Below are positions 34,748 through 43,473 of a DNA stretch of 64,000 bases, one piece after another. How positions within the stretch are numbered: position 1 is the stretch's first letter; every line of letters starts with the position of its first letter. Both the position numbers and the translations under genes were made by a program. A model generated the notes under the pieces. It saw nothing but the letters and a program-made list of their open reading frames with translations. It made no database searches and had not been told where the DNA came from. Origin of the DNA: an uncultured Lachnoanaerobaculum sp. (lineage in GTDB: Bacteria; Bacillota; Clostridia; Lachnospirales; Lachnospiraceae); the NCBI GenBank assembly GCA_937925515.1, contig CALALP010000043.1, positions 1-64,000 of the forward strand. The letters are read 5' to 3'.

Positions 34748-36259
34748 CTATTTTTTCTTTAAAGACTTTCTATGCTCTTTATAAGCCTCATAGTCCTCAG
34801 TCATAAGGAAATAACCTTTCTTATCAGCCATATACTGAAGTTGTGGAATTGCAAGAAGTCCAACAACTACAAGTACAACACCTGCGATACTTAGATATTT
34901 CATAATAACTGTTGCAATAGGCCATACCACTGCCCAGTCCCACATTCCAAGGTATCCACCATAAGCCGCCATTCCAACCCAGCCCGCTATAAATGCAGAA
35001 CCGAATACTTGAACAAGACCTGAGATAAAAGGTAAGATAAGTGCTGCTTTGATTCCACCTTTTTCATTTGCAAAAAGTCCTATTGTCGCATTATCAAAGA
35101 ATACAGGAACGAATCCACATATAACAAGTACAGGACTTTTTAGTAATATTAAAACTACAATAGCTATAATCTGACCTAAAAATCCCATTAAGAAACCGAT
35201 AGGAACTGCATTTGCCGCTCCAAAACCAAATGCAACTGCACAGTCAACTCCCGGTACTGAACCCGGAAGAAGTTTATTTGCAATTCCCTGGAAACTTTGT
35301 GTAAGTTCAGCAACGAAAGTTCTTACACCAAGTTGTAAAATAGCAAGATAAACTGCAAAATGTAAACAAGTATTTATAACATAGAAAAGCATACTTGCTT
35401 TAGGGTCTAGGAAAGGCTTTGCTCCGTCTTTTACAAGCCCATTTGCATTGTGGGTTGTAAGATAGTCAAAACCTAATAAATAAAGTATTGCTCCAAAAAA
35501 TACTATCATAAGAATTGAAGTACAAACCATGTTCTCATTAAAAATTGACATAAATCCCGGAAGTTCTATATCTTCAATCTTCTTTGTTTTCTTATCTCCC
35601 TTTCCTGAAAAGAATTTCTCAGCCAGCCAATAATTAAGTGCTACACCAAAGCTTTGCTGATGTGCCAAACAAAAACCTGCACCATCTGTAAGTTCTTGAC
35701 AAGGTCTTATAGTAAGGTTTGAACCAACTGCCCAATATGCCCCAAGTATAACTGCCATTACAATAAGTATTGCCAAATTATTATCTCTAAGAAACGGTAA
35801 TGCAAAAAGTATTAACCAAAAAGCTGTTGCAGACTGTTGTACTTGGACATGTCCTGTTGTAAATAATGCACGCAACTTAGTAATCTTATTAAATCTTACT
35901 AAAAAGATATTTACTAAAAATGCTATCAAAAGTAGCATCATTACATCTCCAAACTTCTTGCCAAATACTTCCTCAACTCCTGCTGTAACGGCATTTTGTC
36001 CAAAATACGGATCTATTACCATAGCATCAATATTAAATCTATCTCTAAGTCCAACTAGTACAGGTCTAAAATTACTAACAAGTCCACCTGAACCAACTGC
36101 CAAAATCAAATAACCTACAACTGCCTTTATTACTCCTGCGAGTACATCGTACCATTTCTTACCAAGAAGTATGTATCCTATCATAACTATAAGACCTATC
36201 ATATATGCAGGTTGTCTTAATATATTAGTCGCAAAATATTCCCAAATTTTAAAAAACAT
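34748..36259 (-). CDS. ulaA: PTS ascorbate-type IIC permease
   Basis: Membrane channel of the L-ascorbate phosphotransferase system (UlaA/SgaT family) that takes up ascorbate and phosphorylates it at C6 together with IIB and IIA. 503 aa with about 11 helices; family-typical stretches are QQSFGVALNYWLAEKFF and PGVDCAVAFGFGAANAVP. The start ATG 36259 follows AAAGGAGAGAGT. It lies directly between ulaC and ulaB. Confidence 0.92.
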   Translation of the reverse strand: MFFKIWEYFATNILRQPAYMIGLIVMIGYILLGKKWYDVLAGVIKAVVGYLILAVGSGGLVSNFRPVLVGLRDRFNIDAMVIDPYFGQNAVTAGVEEVFGKKFGDVMMLLLIAFLVNIFLVRFNKITKLRALFTTGHVQVQQSATAFWLILFALPFLRDNNLAILIVMAVILGAYWAVGSNLTIRPCQELTDGAGFCLAHQQSFGVALNYWLAEKFFSGKGDKKTKKIEDIELPGFMSIFNENMVCTSILMIVFFGAILYLLGFDYLTTHNANGLVKDGAKPFLDPKASMLFYVINTCLHFAVYLAILQLGVRTFVAELTQSFQGIANKLLPGSVPGVDCAVAFGFGAANAVPIGFLMGFLGQIIAIVVLILLKSPVLVICGFVPVFFDNATIGLFANEKGGIKAALILPFISGLVQVFGSAFIAGWVGMAAYGGYLGMWDWAVVWPIATVIMKYLSIAGVVLVVVGLLAIPQLQYMADKKGYFLMTEDYEAYKEHRKSLKKK

Positions 36260-36304
36260 ACTCTCTCCTTTACAAGTCTTTATATTTAATTTTAAATTTC
36301 ACTT

Positions 36305-36763
36305 TTATGCAAACTCTTCATCTATTTTAATCAAATCCTCATCAGATTCTGCCGCTACAATTTTCTCAAGTGCTTTTTCATTTGATAAAAGCTCAGATAG
36401 CCTTGACATATTATCGATGTGTACATTAGGGTCGCATGAGGCAAGTGTAAAAAATACTTTTGCGTCCATTTCAGGGTCTCCCTCATCAAAACTGACACTT
36501 TCTTCAAGTTTCATAAATGAAATTGCTGTTTTATTAACCCCTACTGCATTCTCTTGGCTATGAGGCATTGCAACTTGAGGAGCTATAACTATATAAGGTC
36601 CATATTGTTCTATACAACTTATAATCTCTTCTTTATAGTTTTCCTCAACTGTATTGTCAAGCTCAAGCACTTCGCAGCTCATTCTTACTGAATGTTTCCA
36701 ATCATCTGCACTTTTTGCAAATTTAGTGTGTTTATTTTCTACAATCTCTCTAAGTAGTCCCAT
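36305..36763 (-). CDS. ulaC: PTS ascorbate-type IIA component
   Basis: PTS EIIA of the mannitol/fructose type used by the ascorbate system. The phosphorylated histidine is in APQVAMPHSQ near residue 67. Length 152 aa. Translation start ATG 36763 follows ATAGGAGAGAGT; it lies 8 bases downstream of ulaG, so they are probably co-translated. Confidence 0.91.
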   Translation of the reverse strand: MGLLREIVENKHTKFAKSADDWKHSVRMSCEVLELDNTVEENYKEEIISCIEQYGPYIVIAPQVAMPHSQENAVGVNKTAISFMKLEESVSFDEGDPEMDAKVFFTLASCDPNVHIDNMSRLSELLSNEKALEKIVAAESDEDLIKIDEEFA

Positions 36764-36771
36764 ACTCTCTC

Positions 36772-37875
36772 CTATAGTAAGCTCTTGAACGGAATATTTT
36801 GTGGTGCCTCAAAGCAATCTTCAAAACCTCTTCTATAATGATATTCTCTCTTATCCTTATCAGTCGGATAAACATATTTGCCACCTACTGACCAAATAAA
36901 TGGGTGGAATTTATATTCAAGTCTATCTTTTTTCATATCATATAACACTAAAATCTCATTAGTATCAGCTTGGAAGTTTGTCCATACATCATGATGAATT
37001 GGAATAACAACCTTACATCTAAGTGCCTCTGCCATTCTTAAAATGTCAACAGAAGTCATCTTATCTTGCATACCTATCGGATTCTCTCCATAAGCTCCAA
37101 ATGAAACATCTATATCATAATCTTTGCCATGCTTTGCATAGTATACTGAGTAATGTGAATCTCCACTATGGTAAATGTTACCTCCCGGAGTTTTAATTAA
37201 ATAATTTACTGCCTTAAGATCCATATCATCAGGGCATTTGCCTGTAAGTTCCTCTCTATCCTCTCCTGTAGAATCAGTTGTTACAAGACATGTCCTGTCA
37301 AAAGAATCAAGTGCAATAATTTCAACATCTTTAATCTTTATTTTATCCCCCGGTTTAACTACTATACATCTATCAGCAGGAACTCCCCACTTAAGCCAAT
37401 AATCTACTGATTTTTGAGGTCCTATAAATGGAACAGGTATTTCTTTTCCATTCTCATCTACTGTCTTCATATCTGTTTGAATCACATGTGCTGCAAGCTC
37501 AGGACTCATGTGATCTTGATGATAATGAGTTGCTAATACAGCGTCCAAACTCTTAATAGCAAATGGATCAATTACAAATGGTACTGCTCTTAAATTAGGT
37601 TGCATTGCTCTTGCACCTATCATATTTGCCATTTGATGACCGACTGCCATTTTTCCATTGCCATGGGTTCTCTTTCCATTTCCACACCATAAATCTATTG
37701 AAATGTTTGCTCCTGCCGGAGTCTTAAACCAAATTCCTGTACAACCTAACCACCACATAGCTACTGTGTTCGGTTTTACTTCTTCGCTCTCGATTTCCTC
37801 GTTAAGCCATGTACCCCATTCAGGAAATGTCTTCATAATCCAACTTTCCCTAGTCATTTCGCTAATAACACTCAT
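36772..37875 (-). CDS. ulaG: L-ascorbate-6-phosphate lactonase
   Basis: Metallo-beta-lactamase-fold lactonase that opens L-ascorbate 6-phosphate to 3-keto-L-gulonate 6-phosphate. The metal motif is ATHYHQDHMSPE; further ligands lie in IYHSGDSHYS and VIPIHHDVW. Length 367 aa, close to E. coli UlaG. It is the first gene of the operon, with a promoter at 37932-37960 and operator-like repeats further upstream. Confidence 0.94.
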   Translation of the reverse strand: MSVISEMTRESWIMKTFPEWGTWLNEEIESEEVKPNTVAMWWLGCTGIWFKTPAGANISIDLWCGNGKRTHGNGKMAVGHQMANMIGARAMQPNLRAVPFVIDPFAIKSLDAVLATHYHQDHMSPELAAHVIQTDMKTVDENGKEIPVPFIGPQKSVDYWLKWGVPADRCIVVKPGDKIKIKDVEIIALDSFDRTCLVTTDSTGEDREELTGKCPDDMDLKAVNYLIKTPGGNIYHSGDSHYSVYYAKHGKDYDIDVSFGAYGENPIGMQDKMTSVDILRMAEALRCKVVIPIHHDVWTNFQADTNEILVLYDMKKDRLEYKFHPFIWSVGGKYVYPTDKDKREYHYRRGFEDCFEAPQNIPFKSLL

Positions 37876-37931
37876 ACTTACCTCCTTAAATTTAGTAAAT
37901 TTTATGAAATATTTAAATTACTGTTAGCAAA

Positions 37932-37960
37932 ACTATAACATCTTATCTGTTCTTTAACAA
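37932..37960 (-). promoter_or_regulatory. Predicted promoter of the ula operon
   Basis: Minus-strand TTGTTA (37955-37960) and TATAGT (37932-37937) with a 17-base spacer, about 55 bases before ulaG. Confidence 0.6.
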
Positions 37961-37983
37961 GACTTGTTTACGAGTCATTTCCC

Positions 37984-38075
37984 TTTTTATGTTCGTTTTA
38001 AGCTTTTCTATTTTTTATACAAAAACAGAAAATGATTTTTGTGTAGTTTTATGTTCATTTTTACGTTCGTTTTTG
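37984..38075 (-). promoter_or_regulatory. Repeated candidate DeoR-type operators
   Basis: Three direct repeats read on the minus strand as AAAACGAACATAAAAA (37984-38000), AAAATGAACATAAAA (38047-38062) and AAAACGAACGTAAAAA (38058-38075). Multiple spaced direct repeats fit binding by an oligomeric DeoR-type protein such as the one at 32419-33180. Confidence 0.5.
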
Positions 38076-38175
38076 TTTTTTATGCACTAGCTATATTTTC
38101 CTTAATAATAAATTCAGTATTTTTATCTACTTTGCCTTGTTTTATAATCTAGGGGGTAATTTTATGTACAAAACA

Positions 38176-38208
38176 GGGGGAGTCCTCGCCGACGGCGAGG
38201 ACTCCCCC
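38176..38208. repeat. GC-rich intergenic palindrome, copy 9
   Basis: GGGGGAGTCCTCGCC pairs perfectly with GGCGAGGACTCCCCC around GAC, 22 bases downstream of the ATPase stop. Confidence 0.85.
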
Positions 38209-38229
38209 ATACTATCTACTATCTAATAT

Positions 38230-40887
38230 TTATTTTTGACCTGTAATAGCCTTTCTTACAAGGTCTACCGGTATCATAGTTGCACCAAGAAGTACTACTG
38301 CAACCCAACCTACTATACCAAATGGCTCACAGCTAAACATCTGTCCAATCCACTTGAATACCTCAACCGGAACAAGAGGAGTATTTACTATAACAGCCTG
38401 TACTAAAATAATTGTAAAGAATACCTTTAAGAAGTCTTTATTTTCATCAAGACCCTTAAATATTCCAAATCCGTCATCTCTTACATTAAAGCCGTTAAAT
38501 AATGCACTTATAATAAAGAGTACAAAATAACCTGTCATGTGCTGAGCATCATTTTCAAATAAAGATATAAAGAATGGATGCTTTAAGTAAACCAAACTTA
38601 TAATTGTAAGCCATACTGCCATTATTAAAATCTGACCCGTCATGTTAGGGCTTACTATACTTTCATCTCTTCTTCTAGGCTTTTCAGTCATATACTTATC
38701 CATTGCAGGTTCATTTCCAAGCATCATTGCCCCTAAGCTGTCCATAACAAGATTTACAAACAATAAGTGAGTAATCTTAAGAGGTTCTTCAACTCCAAAA
38801 AATGGAGCAATAGCACTTACTAAAACTGCTGTTACATTGATTGTAAGCTGAAACTTACAAAATTTAAGTATATTATGGTAAATAGTTCTACCATAGAGTA
38901 TTGCATTTTTAATAGAGTTAAAGTTATCATCAAGTATAACTATATCTCCTGCCTCCTTAGCCGCCTCAGTTCCACTACCCATAGCAAAGCCTACATCTGC
39001 ACGCTTAAGTGCCGGAGAGTCATTTACACCGTCTCCTGTCATACCTACAACTAAATTCATTTCTTGGCAAAGTCTTACCATTCTTGACTTATCAGTAGGT
39101 AATGCCCTTGCAATAACTCTTATCTTAGGAATTATTTCCTTAATCTCATCATCAGTCATCTGTGCTAACTGTGCAGATGAAAGTGCCTTGTCTGTATTTT
39201 CTTTTAAAAGACCTGCATCTTTTGCTATTGCTATTGCTGTTTCAAGTCTATCGCCTGTAATCATAATTACTTGAATACCTGCATTTAAAACTTCAGCTAT
39301 TGCCTGTTTTGCCTCAAGCCTTACATCATCTCTTACACCTACAAAGCCTATTATAACTAAATCATCATTGATTTCGTCCTCAACTAATTCTTTTTCAGAA
39401 TATCCAAATGCAAGCACACGCATAGCTTTTGCTGCAAGTTCATCAATCTTTCTATTTAAAACATCTATATCTATGTCATGAGTTTTGCCGTTTTCATCTA
39501 TATATTTTGTTGCTTTTGCAAGTAGTCTTTCAGGTGCTCCTTTGTAAAAAGTTTTTCCAAGACTGTCGATTCTTGCTTGGCTAAATTTATTTGAGGAGTT
39601 AAAGCTCTGATACTTACTTACTTCATATTCGCTACTTTCCTTAAGTGCAATATAGGTTTCTTCGCCTATAAACTTCATCATTGCTTGGTCTGTTGCATTT
39701 CCACCTATGACCTTATGTGTAGCATCATACATAGAAAGTGTATTTTTACCTATTGCTAAATCTACAAGTCCCTTTATCTTACTGTGCTTACTTAATTCAT
39801 TAAGTGCAATAGAATTACTATCTCCTAAAAAGAAATCTACAACTTCAAGTGAACCCTTTGTAATAGTTCCTGTTTTATCACTAAATAATATATTAAGTGA
39901 ACCTGCTGTTTCAATTCCCTGTGCTTTTCTTACAAGGACATTATGCTTTAACATACGGCTTGTATTTTGCATAAGCACAATAGAAATCATAAGAGGAAGT
40001 CCCTCCGGAACTGCACAAACTACTATAAGGATTGAAAGAAGTACTGCCTGCATAACTTGGTTAAGTATTATATCAATTCCTTGACCAAGAAATCCATTTA
40101 TTCCTCCTGCAACCACTACATAGTGAACCAAGTATACAACTGCCATAACAACTGCTGCAATATAGCCAAACATTGAGATTTGGTCAGCTAGTTTTTTAAG
40201 TTTAACCTTAAGAGGAGTATCTAGTTCATCTTCCTGCATTTCCTCTGCCATTTTACCCATCATAGTCTTAAGACCGACTTTGCGAACTTCAATGACACCC
40301 TCTCCGTCAAATATAACAGCACCTCTAAATATAGAATGTTTGTCTACAAATGTATCTCCTGTAATTTCCTCAGGAAATTGAAAGTTTTCATCTGCCTCGG
40401 TCTTTAAACATTCCTCAGCCTCTCCATTTAAGGCCGCATTATTTACTTTTAAGTTGCCACTTACTAAAAGACCGTCTGCCGGAACTTTATCTCCTGATTG
40501 AAGTAGTACCTTATCTCCAACTACTACATCATCTACATCAATTACGGTAATCATACCGTTTCTGTAAACTTTACATTTATCCTTTTCAGAGTTTCCTTTT
40601 AATTCTCTGTATTTGCTATCACTTGCAACCCCTGTTTTGGCATTTACTATTGCAACTATAATTACAGCTACTACAATTCCAAGCGGCTCATAAATTTGAG
40701 TATATCCAAAAAAGTACATTACAATCATTAAAAATGTTATTGCAAGCAGTAACCTGATTATAGGGTCTTTAAAAGACTCCTTAAATTCTCCCCAAAATGT
40801 AGCAGGTTCAGAATCAGGTATCACATTAGAGCCATGTTTTTTTCTGGATTCCTCTACTTGACTATCTGTAAGTCCGTTAAACTTCAT
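38230..40887 (-). CDS. Calcium-type P-type ATPase
   Basis: P2-type cation pump (PMCA/SERCA-like), predicted to export Ca2+ using ATP. Phosphorylation motif SDKTGT with Asp337, ion-site PEGLP (residues 294-298), TGE-equivalent NGEAEE near residue 155, the MTGDGVNDSPALKRADVG hinge, and about 10 membrane helices over 885 aa. It lies just downstream of, and in the same direction as, the TerD genes; TerD proteins bind Ca2+, so the neighbours may form a calcium or envelope stress response. It has AGGAG upstream of ATG 40887. Confidence 0.93.
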   Translation of the reverse strand: MKFNGLTDSQVEESRKKHGSNVIPDSEPATFWGEFKESFKDPIIRLLLAITFLMIVMYFFGYTQIYEPLGIVVAVIIVAIVNAKTGVASDSKYRELKGNSEKDKCKVYRNGMITVIDVDDVVVGDKVLLQSGDKVPADGLLVSGNLKVNNAALNGEAEECLKTEADENFQFPEEITGDTFVDKHSIFRGAVIFDGEGVIEVRKVGLKTMMGKMAEEMQEDELDTPLKVKLKKLADQISMFGYIAAVVMAVVYLVHYVVVAGGINGFLGQGIDIILNQVMQAVLLSILIVVCAVPEGLPLMISIVLMQNTSRMLKHNVLVRKAQGIETAGSLNILFSDKTGTITKGSLEVVDFFLGDSNSIALNELSKHSKIKGLVDLAIGKNTLSMYDATHKVIGGNATDQAMMKFIGEETYIALKESSEYEVSKYQSFNSSNKFSQARIDSLGKTFYKGAPERLLAKATKYIDENGKTHDIDIDVLNRKIDELAAKAMRVLAFGYSEKELVEDEINDDLVIIGFVGVRDDVRLEAKQAIAEVLNAGIQVIMITGDRLETAIAIAKDAGLLKENTDKALSSAQLAQMTDDEIKEIIPKIRVIARALPTDKSRMVRLCQEMNLVVGMTGDGVNDSPALKRADVGFAMGSGTEAAKEAGDIVILDDNFNSIKNAILYGRTIYHNILKFCKFQLTINVTAVLVSAIAPFFGVEEPLKITHLLFVNLVMDSLGAMMLGNEPAMDKYMTEKPRRRDESIVSPNMTGQILIMAVWLTIISLVYLKHPFFISLFENDAQHMTGYFVLFIISALFNGFNVRDDGFGIFKGLDENKDFLKVFFTIILVQAVIVNTPLVPVEVFKWIGQMFSCEPFGIVGWVAVVLLGATMIPVDLVRKAITGQK

Positions 40888-41042
40888 TTATTTATTTCTC
40901 CTAATATATATTTATGTAAAACTAAATGTAACTTTTTTCTGTTATATCAAATAATAACACTAGAAAATATCACATATATTACATTTTCTTTTAAACTAAC
41001 AAGAAGAAACTACGCAATGCGTGTTCCTTCTCATTTCTCTTA

Positions 41043-41630
41043 TTATCTAAATCTATTTACAAGTTCTCCAAGTCCCGGATCATTTGTACCTTGACCTATT
41101 GCAGAAAATTTCCACTCTCCATTGTATCTATAAACTTCTCCAAAAATCATAGCAGTCATTCCTGAATAGTCCTCGCTTAGATTATATTTTAAAATCTCAT
41201 TATTATTTCTAGCATCAACTATTCTTATAAAGGCATTTCTAATCATTCCAAAGTTCTGTTTTCTTTGAAATGCTTGGTAAATGTTTACTACAAAAACTAT
41301 TTTATCATAGTTTTGAGGTAATGCGGCTAAATCAACAATTATTTGCTCATCATCTCCCTCGCCTGCTCCTGTAAGGTTATCTCCTTGATGCATTACCGTC
41401 CTGCTTGAGTTGGTCAGATTACCGAAGTAAACTATATCATTCTTATCTACCAATCTACCATTTGTAAGTAATATGGCTGACGCATCACAATCTATTTCTT
41501 GTGGCTTAGGTGCAAAGAAACCTCTTTTTTGTTCTACTTCGTCCCAGCCTAAACCTATGATAATTCTGCTTAAACCTGCATTATCCTTTGTCAAACTTAC
41601 TTTTTGACCTTTTTGTAAACTAACTGACAT
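41043..41630 (-). CDS. TerD family protein, copy 1
   Basis: Calcium-binding TerD/CABP-family stress protein (195 aa) of the tellurium-resistance group. Visible: SLQKGQKVSLTK start, LGWDEVEQKRG, QIDCDASAILL-like core (EIDCDASAILL; the usual first acidic Ca2+ position is kept), GDNLTGAGEGDDEQI and the FGEVYRYNGEWKF segment. It is a diverged paralog of the adjacent gene; the Phe/Arg-rich C-terminus is longer. ATG 41630 follows AGGAGG. Confidence 0.92.
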   Translation of the reverse strand: MSVSLQKGQKVSLTKDNAGLSRIIIGLGWDEVEQKRGFFAPKPQEIDCDASAILLTNGRLVDKNDIVYFGNLTNSSRTVMHQGDNLTGAGEGDDEQIIVDLAALPQNYDKIVFVVNIYQAFQRKQNFGMIRNAFIRIVDARNNNEILKYNLSEDYSGMTAMIFGEVYRYNGEWKFSAIGQGTNDPGLGELVNRFR

Positions 41631-41657
41631 ACTTCCTCCTAATATTTATTATACTAC

Positions 41658-42239
41658 CTAGCCTACATCAACTCCATAATTTGCACATAGAGCTGCAAGA
41701 CCACCTTGATAGCCACTTCCAATAGCATTGAATTTCCATTCATTACCATTTTTATACAATTCTCCAAATACTACTGCAGTTTCTATTGAAAAATCTTCGC
41801 CAAGGTCATATCTCATAATTTCTTCGCCTGTTACTTCATTATAAATTCTAATAAAGGCATTATTTACTTGACCGAAGTTTTGCTTTCTATTTTCTGCATC
41901 ATATATTGTAGCAGTAAATGCTATCTTAGTAATTTCCGGTGGAACTTTTGATAAATCAATCTTTATCTGCTCGTCATCTCCCTCGCCTGCTCCTGTAAGG
42001 TTATCTCCTTGATGAGATACACTTCCTGAAGAATGATTTAAATTTCCATAGAACACAAAATCTTCAGGTTTTGATGCCTTGCCTGTATCATTAAGTAAAA
42101 ATGCAGAACCGTCAAGGTCAAATGCACCACCTGTATCAAAATTATTTACATCCCAACCTAATCCTACAACTACCTTAGTTAACCCCGGATTATCCTTAGT
42201 TAAACTTATCTTTTGACCTTTTTGTAAACTTATAGGCAT
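41658..42239 (-). CDS. TerD family protein, copy 2
   Basis: TerD-family stress protein of 193 aa with the canonical Ca2+ motif FDLDGSAFLL and GDNLTGAGEGDDEQIKIDL. It starts with SLQKGQKISLTKDNPGLTK, typical of the family. It is first of the TerD pair, 28 bases before the other, both with strong AGGAGG sites. Function is general resistance to tellurite, phage or oxidative stress in known members; the exact role here is unknown. Confidence 0.94.
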   Translation of the reverse strand: MPISLQKGQKISLTKDNPGLTKVVVGLGWDVNNFDTGGAFDLDGSAFLLNDTGKASKPEDFVFYGNLNHSSGSVSHQGDNLTGAGEGDDEQIKIDLSKVPPEITKIAFTATIYDAENRKQNFGQVNNAFIRIYNEVTGEEIMRYDLGEDFSIETAVVFGELYKNGNEWKFNAIGSGYQGGLAALCANYGVDVG

Positions 42240-42341
42240 GTTTTTTCCTCCTTGAATAAACTTTTTTATTTAAATATGTTCTAAATCAAACTATTCTTTT
42301 GACTGTTACAAATCACATATAATAACTATTTAAATTAGTAC

Positions 42342-43472
42342 TTATTGTTTCTCATACTTTTCTTTAAATTCCTTTTTAATAGCCTCAAGTTTTTGTGTAT
42401 CGGCTACTCTCTTAACTCTTGCATTTTCCTGAATCTTTCTAGTTTCATCAATTCCTGTTACAATCGTTTTCCAAGTTGTTTCAAGAGTTTCTATCTTTAT
42501 TGAACTTCCACTTGCAAGGCTTGCAGTAAGTTTTGACTGTTCAACTGTATTTCTTGCATTTCTAAGAAGTAATTCATTGGTTTTTTCATCAAGTGCAGAC
42601 ATTGCCTCAGCTTGAAGTTTTTGCCTTTTTAGCATTATAGCTTGTGCTAAAGCCTGCTTAAATACAGGTAATGTTATAATAAATGCTGAATTTATCTTTC
42701 TTACAAGATTCATATTGCTAAATTCCATGGTCTTAATCATAGGAATTGACTGCATAGCTACATTTTCAGCAATTCTAAGGTCATGTGTTCTTTGCTCTAA
42801 AAGCAAAAGTGCTTGATTTAAACTATTTATTTCAAATTGAATTGCATTATCGCCTGTTGCCTCAAAATCAGCCTGTCTTTGAGCAATATAGTTTTCTATC
42901 TCTTTACAGCCTTGCTCTCCTGCAAGTATATATTTAACTAATTCATGATAATAATTAACATTTGTTTCAAAAAGTCTATTTAAATTTTTATTTGAGTCCT
43001 TTATTTCAGATTCATACTTTCTAAGCTGTACATAAATCTTATCTACTTCATCTCCCAAGGTATGATACTTGTCTAAGATTTTTTCAAGTTGCTTTCTAAG
43101 CCCTCCAAAAAGTTTACCAAATAAGCTGGGATTTTCTTTTAACTCATCAATATCAAACTTACTCATAACCTTTGAGAGTGTGTTAAGCATTTCACTTGAC
43201 TCATCAAGTTGGGACATATTCATACTATTTAGAACTACATCTGACGCCTTTGAAATTTCCTCTGCAACCTCTGAACCAAAACTTACTATACTGTTTAATT
43301 CAAAGACCTCAATAGTACTTACAATATCATCAACTTCTTTTGAATTTATAAGTTCCAAATTCATCTTTTCTCTATCTGCAACAATATCATAACTTTCTAC
43401 AACGTCCGACTCCGGTTTAGGAACAGTATTTAAAGTTTGATTTGTATTTGCATTACCAAATTTTATAGCCAT
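42342..43472 (-). CDS. telA: TelA/toxic anion resistance protein
   Basis: TelA/KlaA-family protein (YceH in Bacillus). The protein is largely helical with coiled coils; family-typical SIPMIKTMEFSNMNLVRKINSAF and QALAQAIMLKRQKLQAEAM are present. ATG 43472 was chosen because GGGTGG lies 8-10 bases upstream; the frame also opens at TTG 43493. The start lies directly after the YceG-like stop (43474), implying coupled translation. Length 376 aa. Confidence 0.9.
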   Translation of the reverse strand: MAIKFGNANTNQTLNTVPKPESDVVESYDIVADREKMNLELINSKEVDDIVSTIEVFELNSIVSFGSEVAEEISKASDVVLNSMNMSQLDESSEMLNTLSKVMSKFDIDELKENPSLFGKLFGGLRKQLEKILDKYHTLGDEVDKIYVQLRKYESEIKDSNKNLNRLFETNVNYYHELVKYILAGEQGCKEIENYIAQRQADFEATGDNAIQFEINSLNQALLLLEQRTHDLRIAENVAMQSIPMIKTMEFSNMNLVRKINSAFIITLPVFKQALAQAIMLKRQKLQAEAMSALDEKTNELLLRNARNTVEQSKLTASLASGSSIKIETLETTWKTIVTGIDETRKIQENARVKRVADTQKLEAIKKEFKEKYEKQ

Positions 43473-43473
43473 A

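Larger units (their letters stand above)
37876..38229. other. ula operon control region and ATPase 3' end
   Basis: 354 bases with no gene. From left to right: leader of ulaG, promoter 37932-37960, a GACTTG/CGAGTC dyad at 37961-37976, three GAACATAAAA-type repeats at 37984-38075, and palindrome copy 9 downstream of the ATPase. Confidence 0.6.

Noticed and set aside
38176..38208. Ordinary intrinsic terminator of the ATPase gene
   Set aside because: The stem is perfect and well placed, but no U-run follows on the minus strand, so I list it as a palindrome of unknown mechanism rather than a proven terminator.
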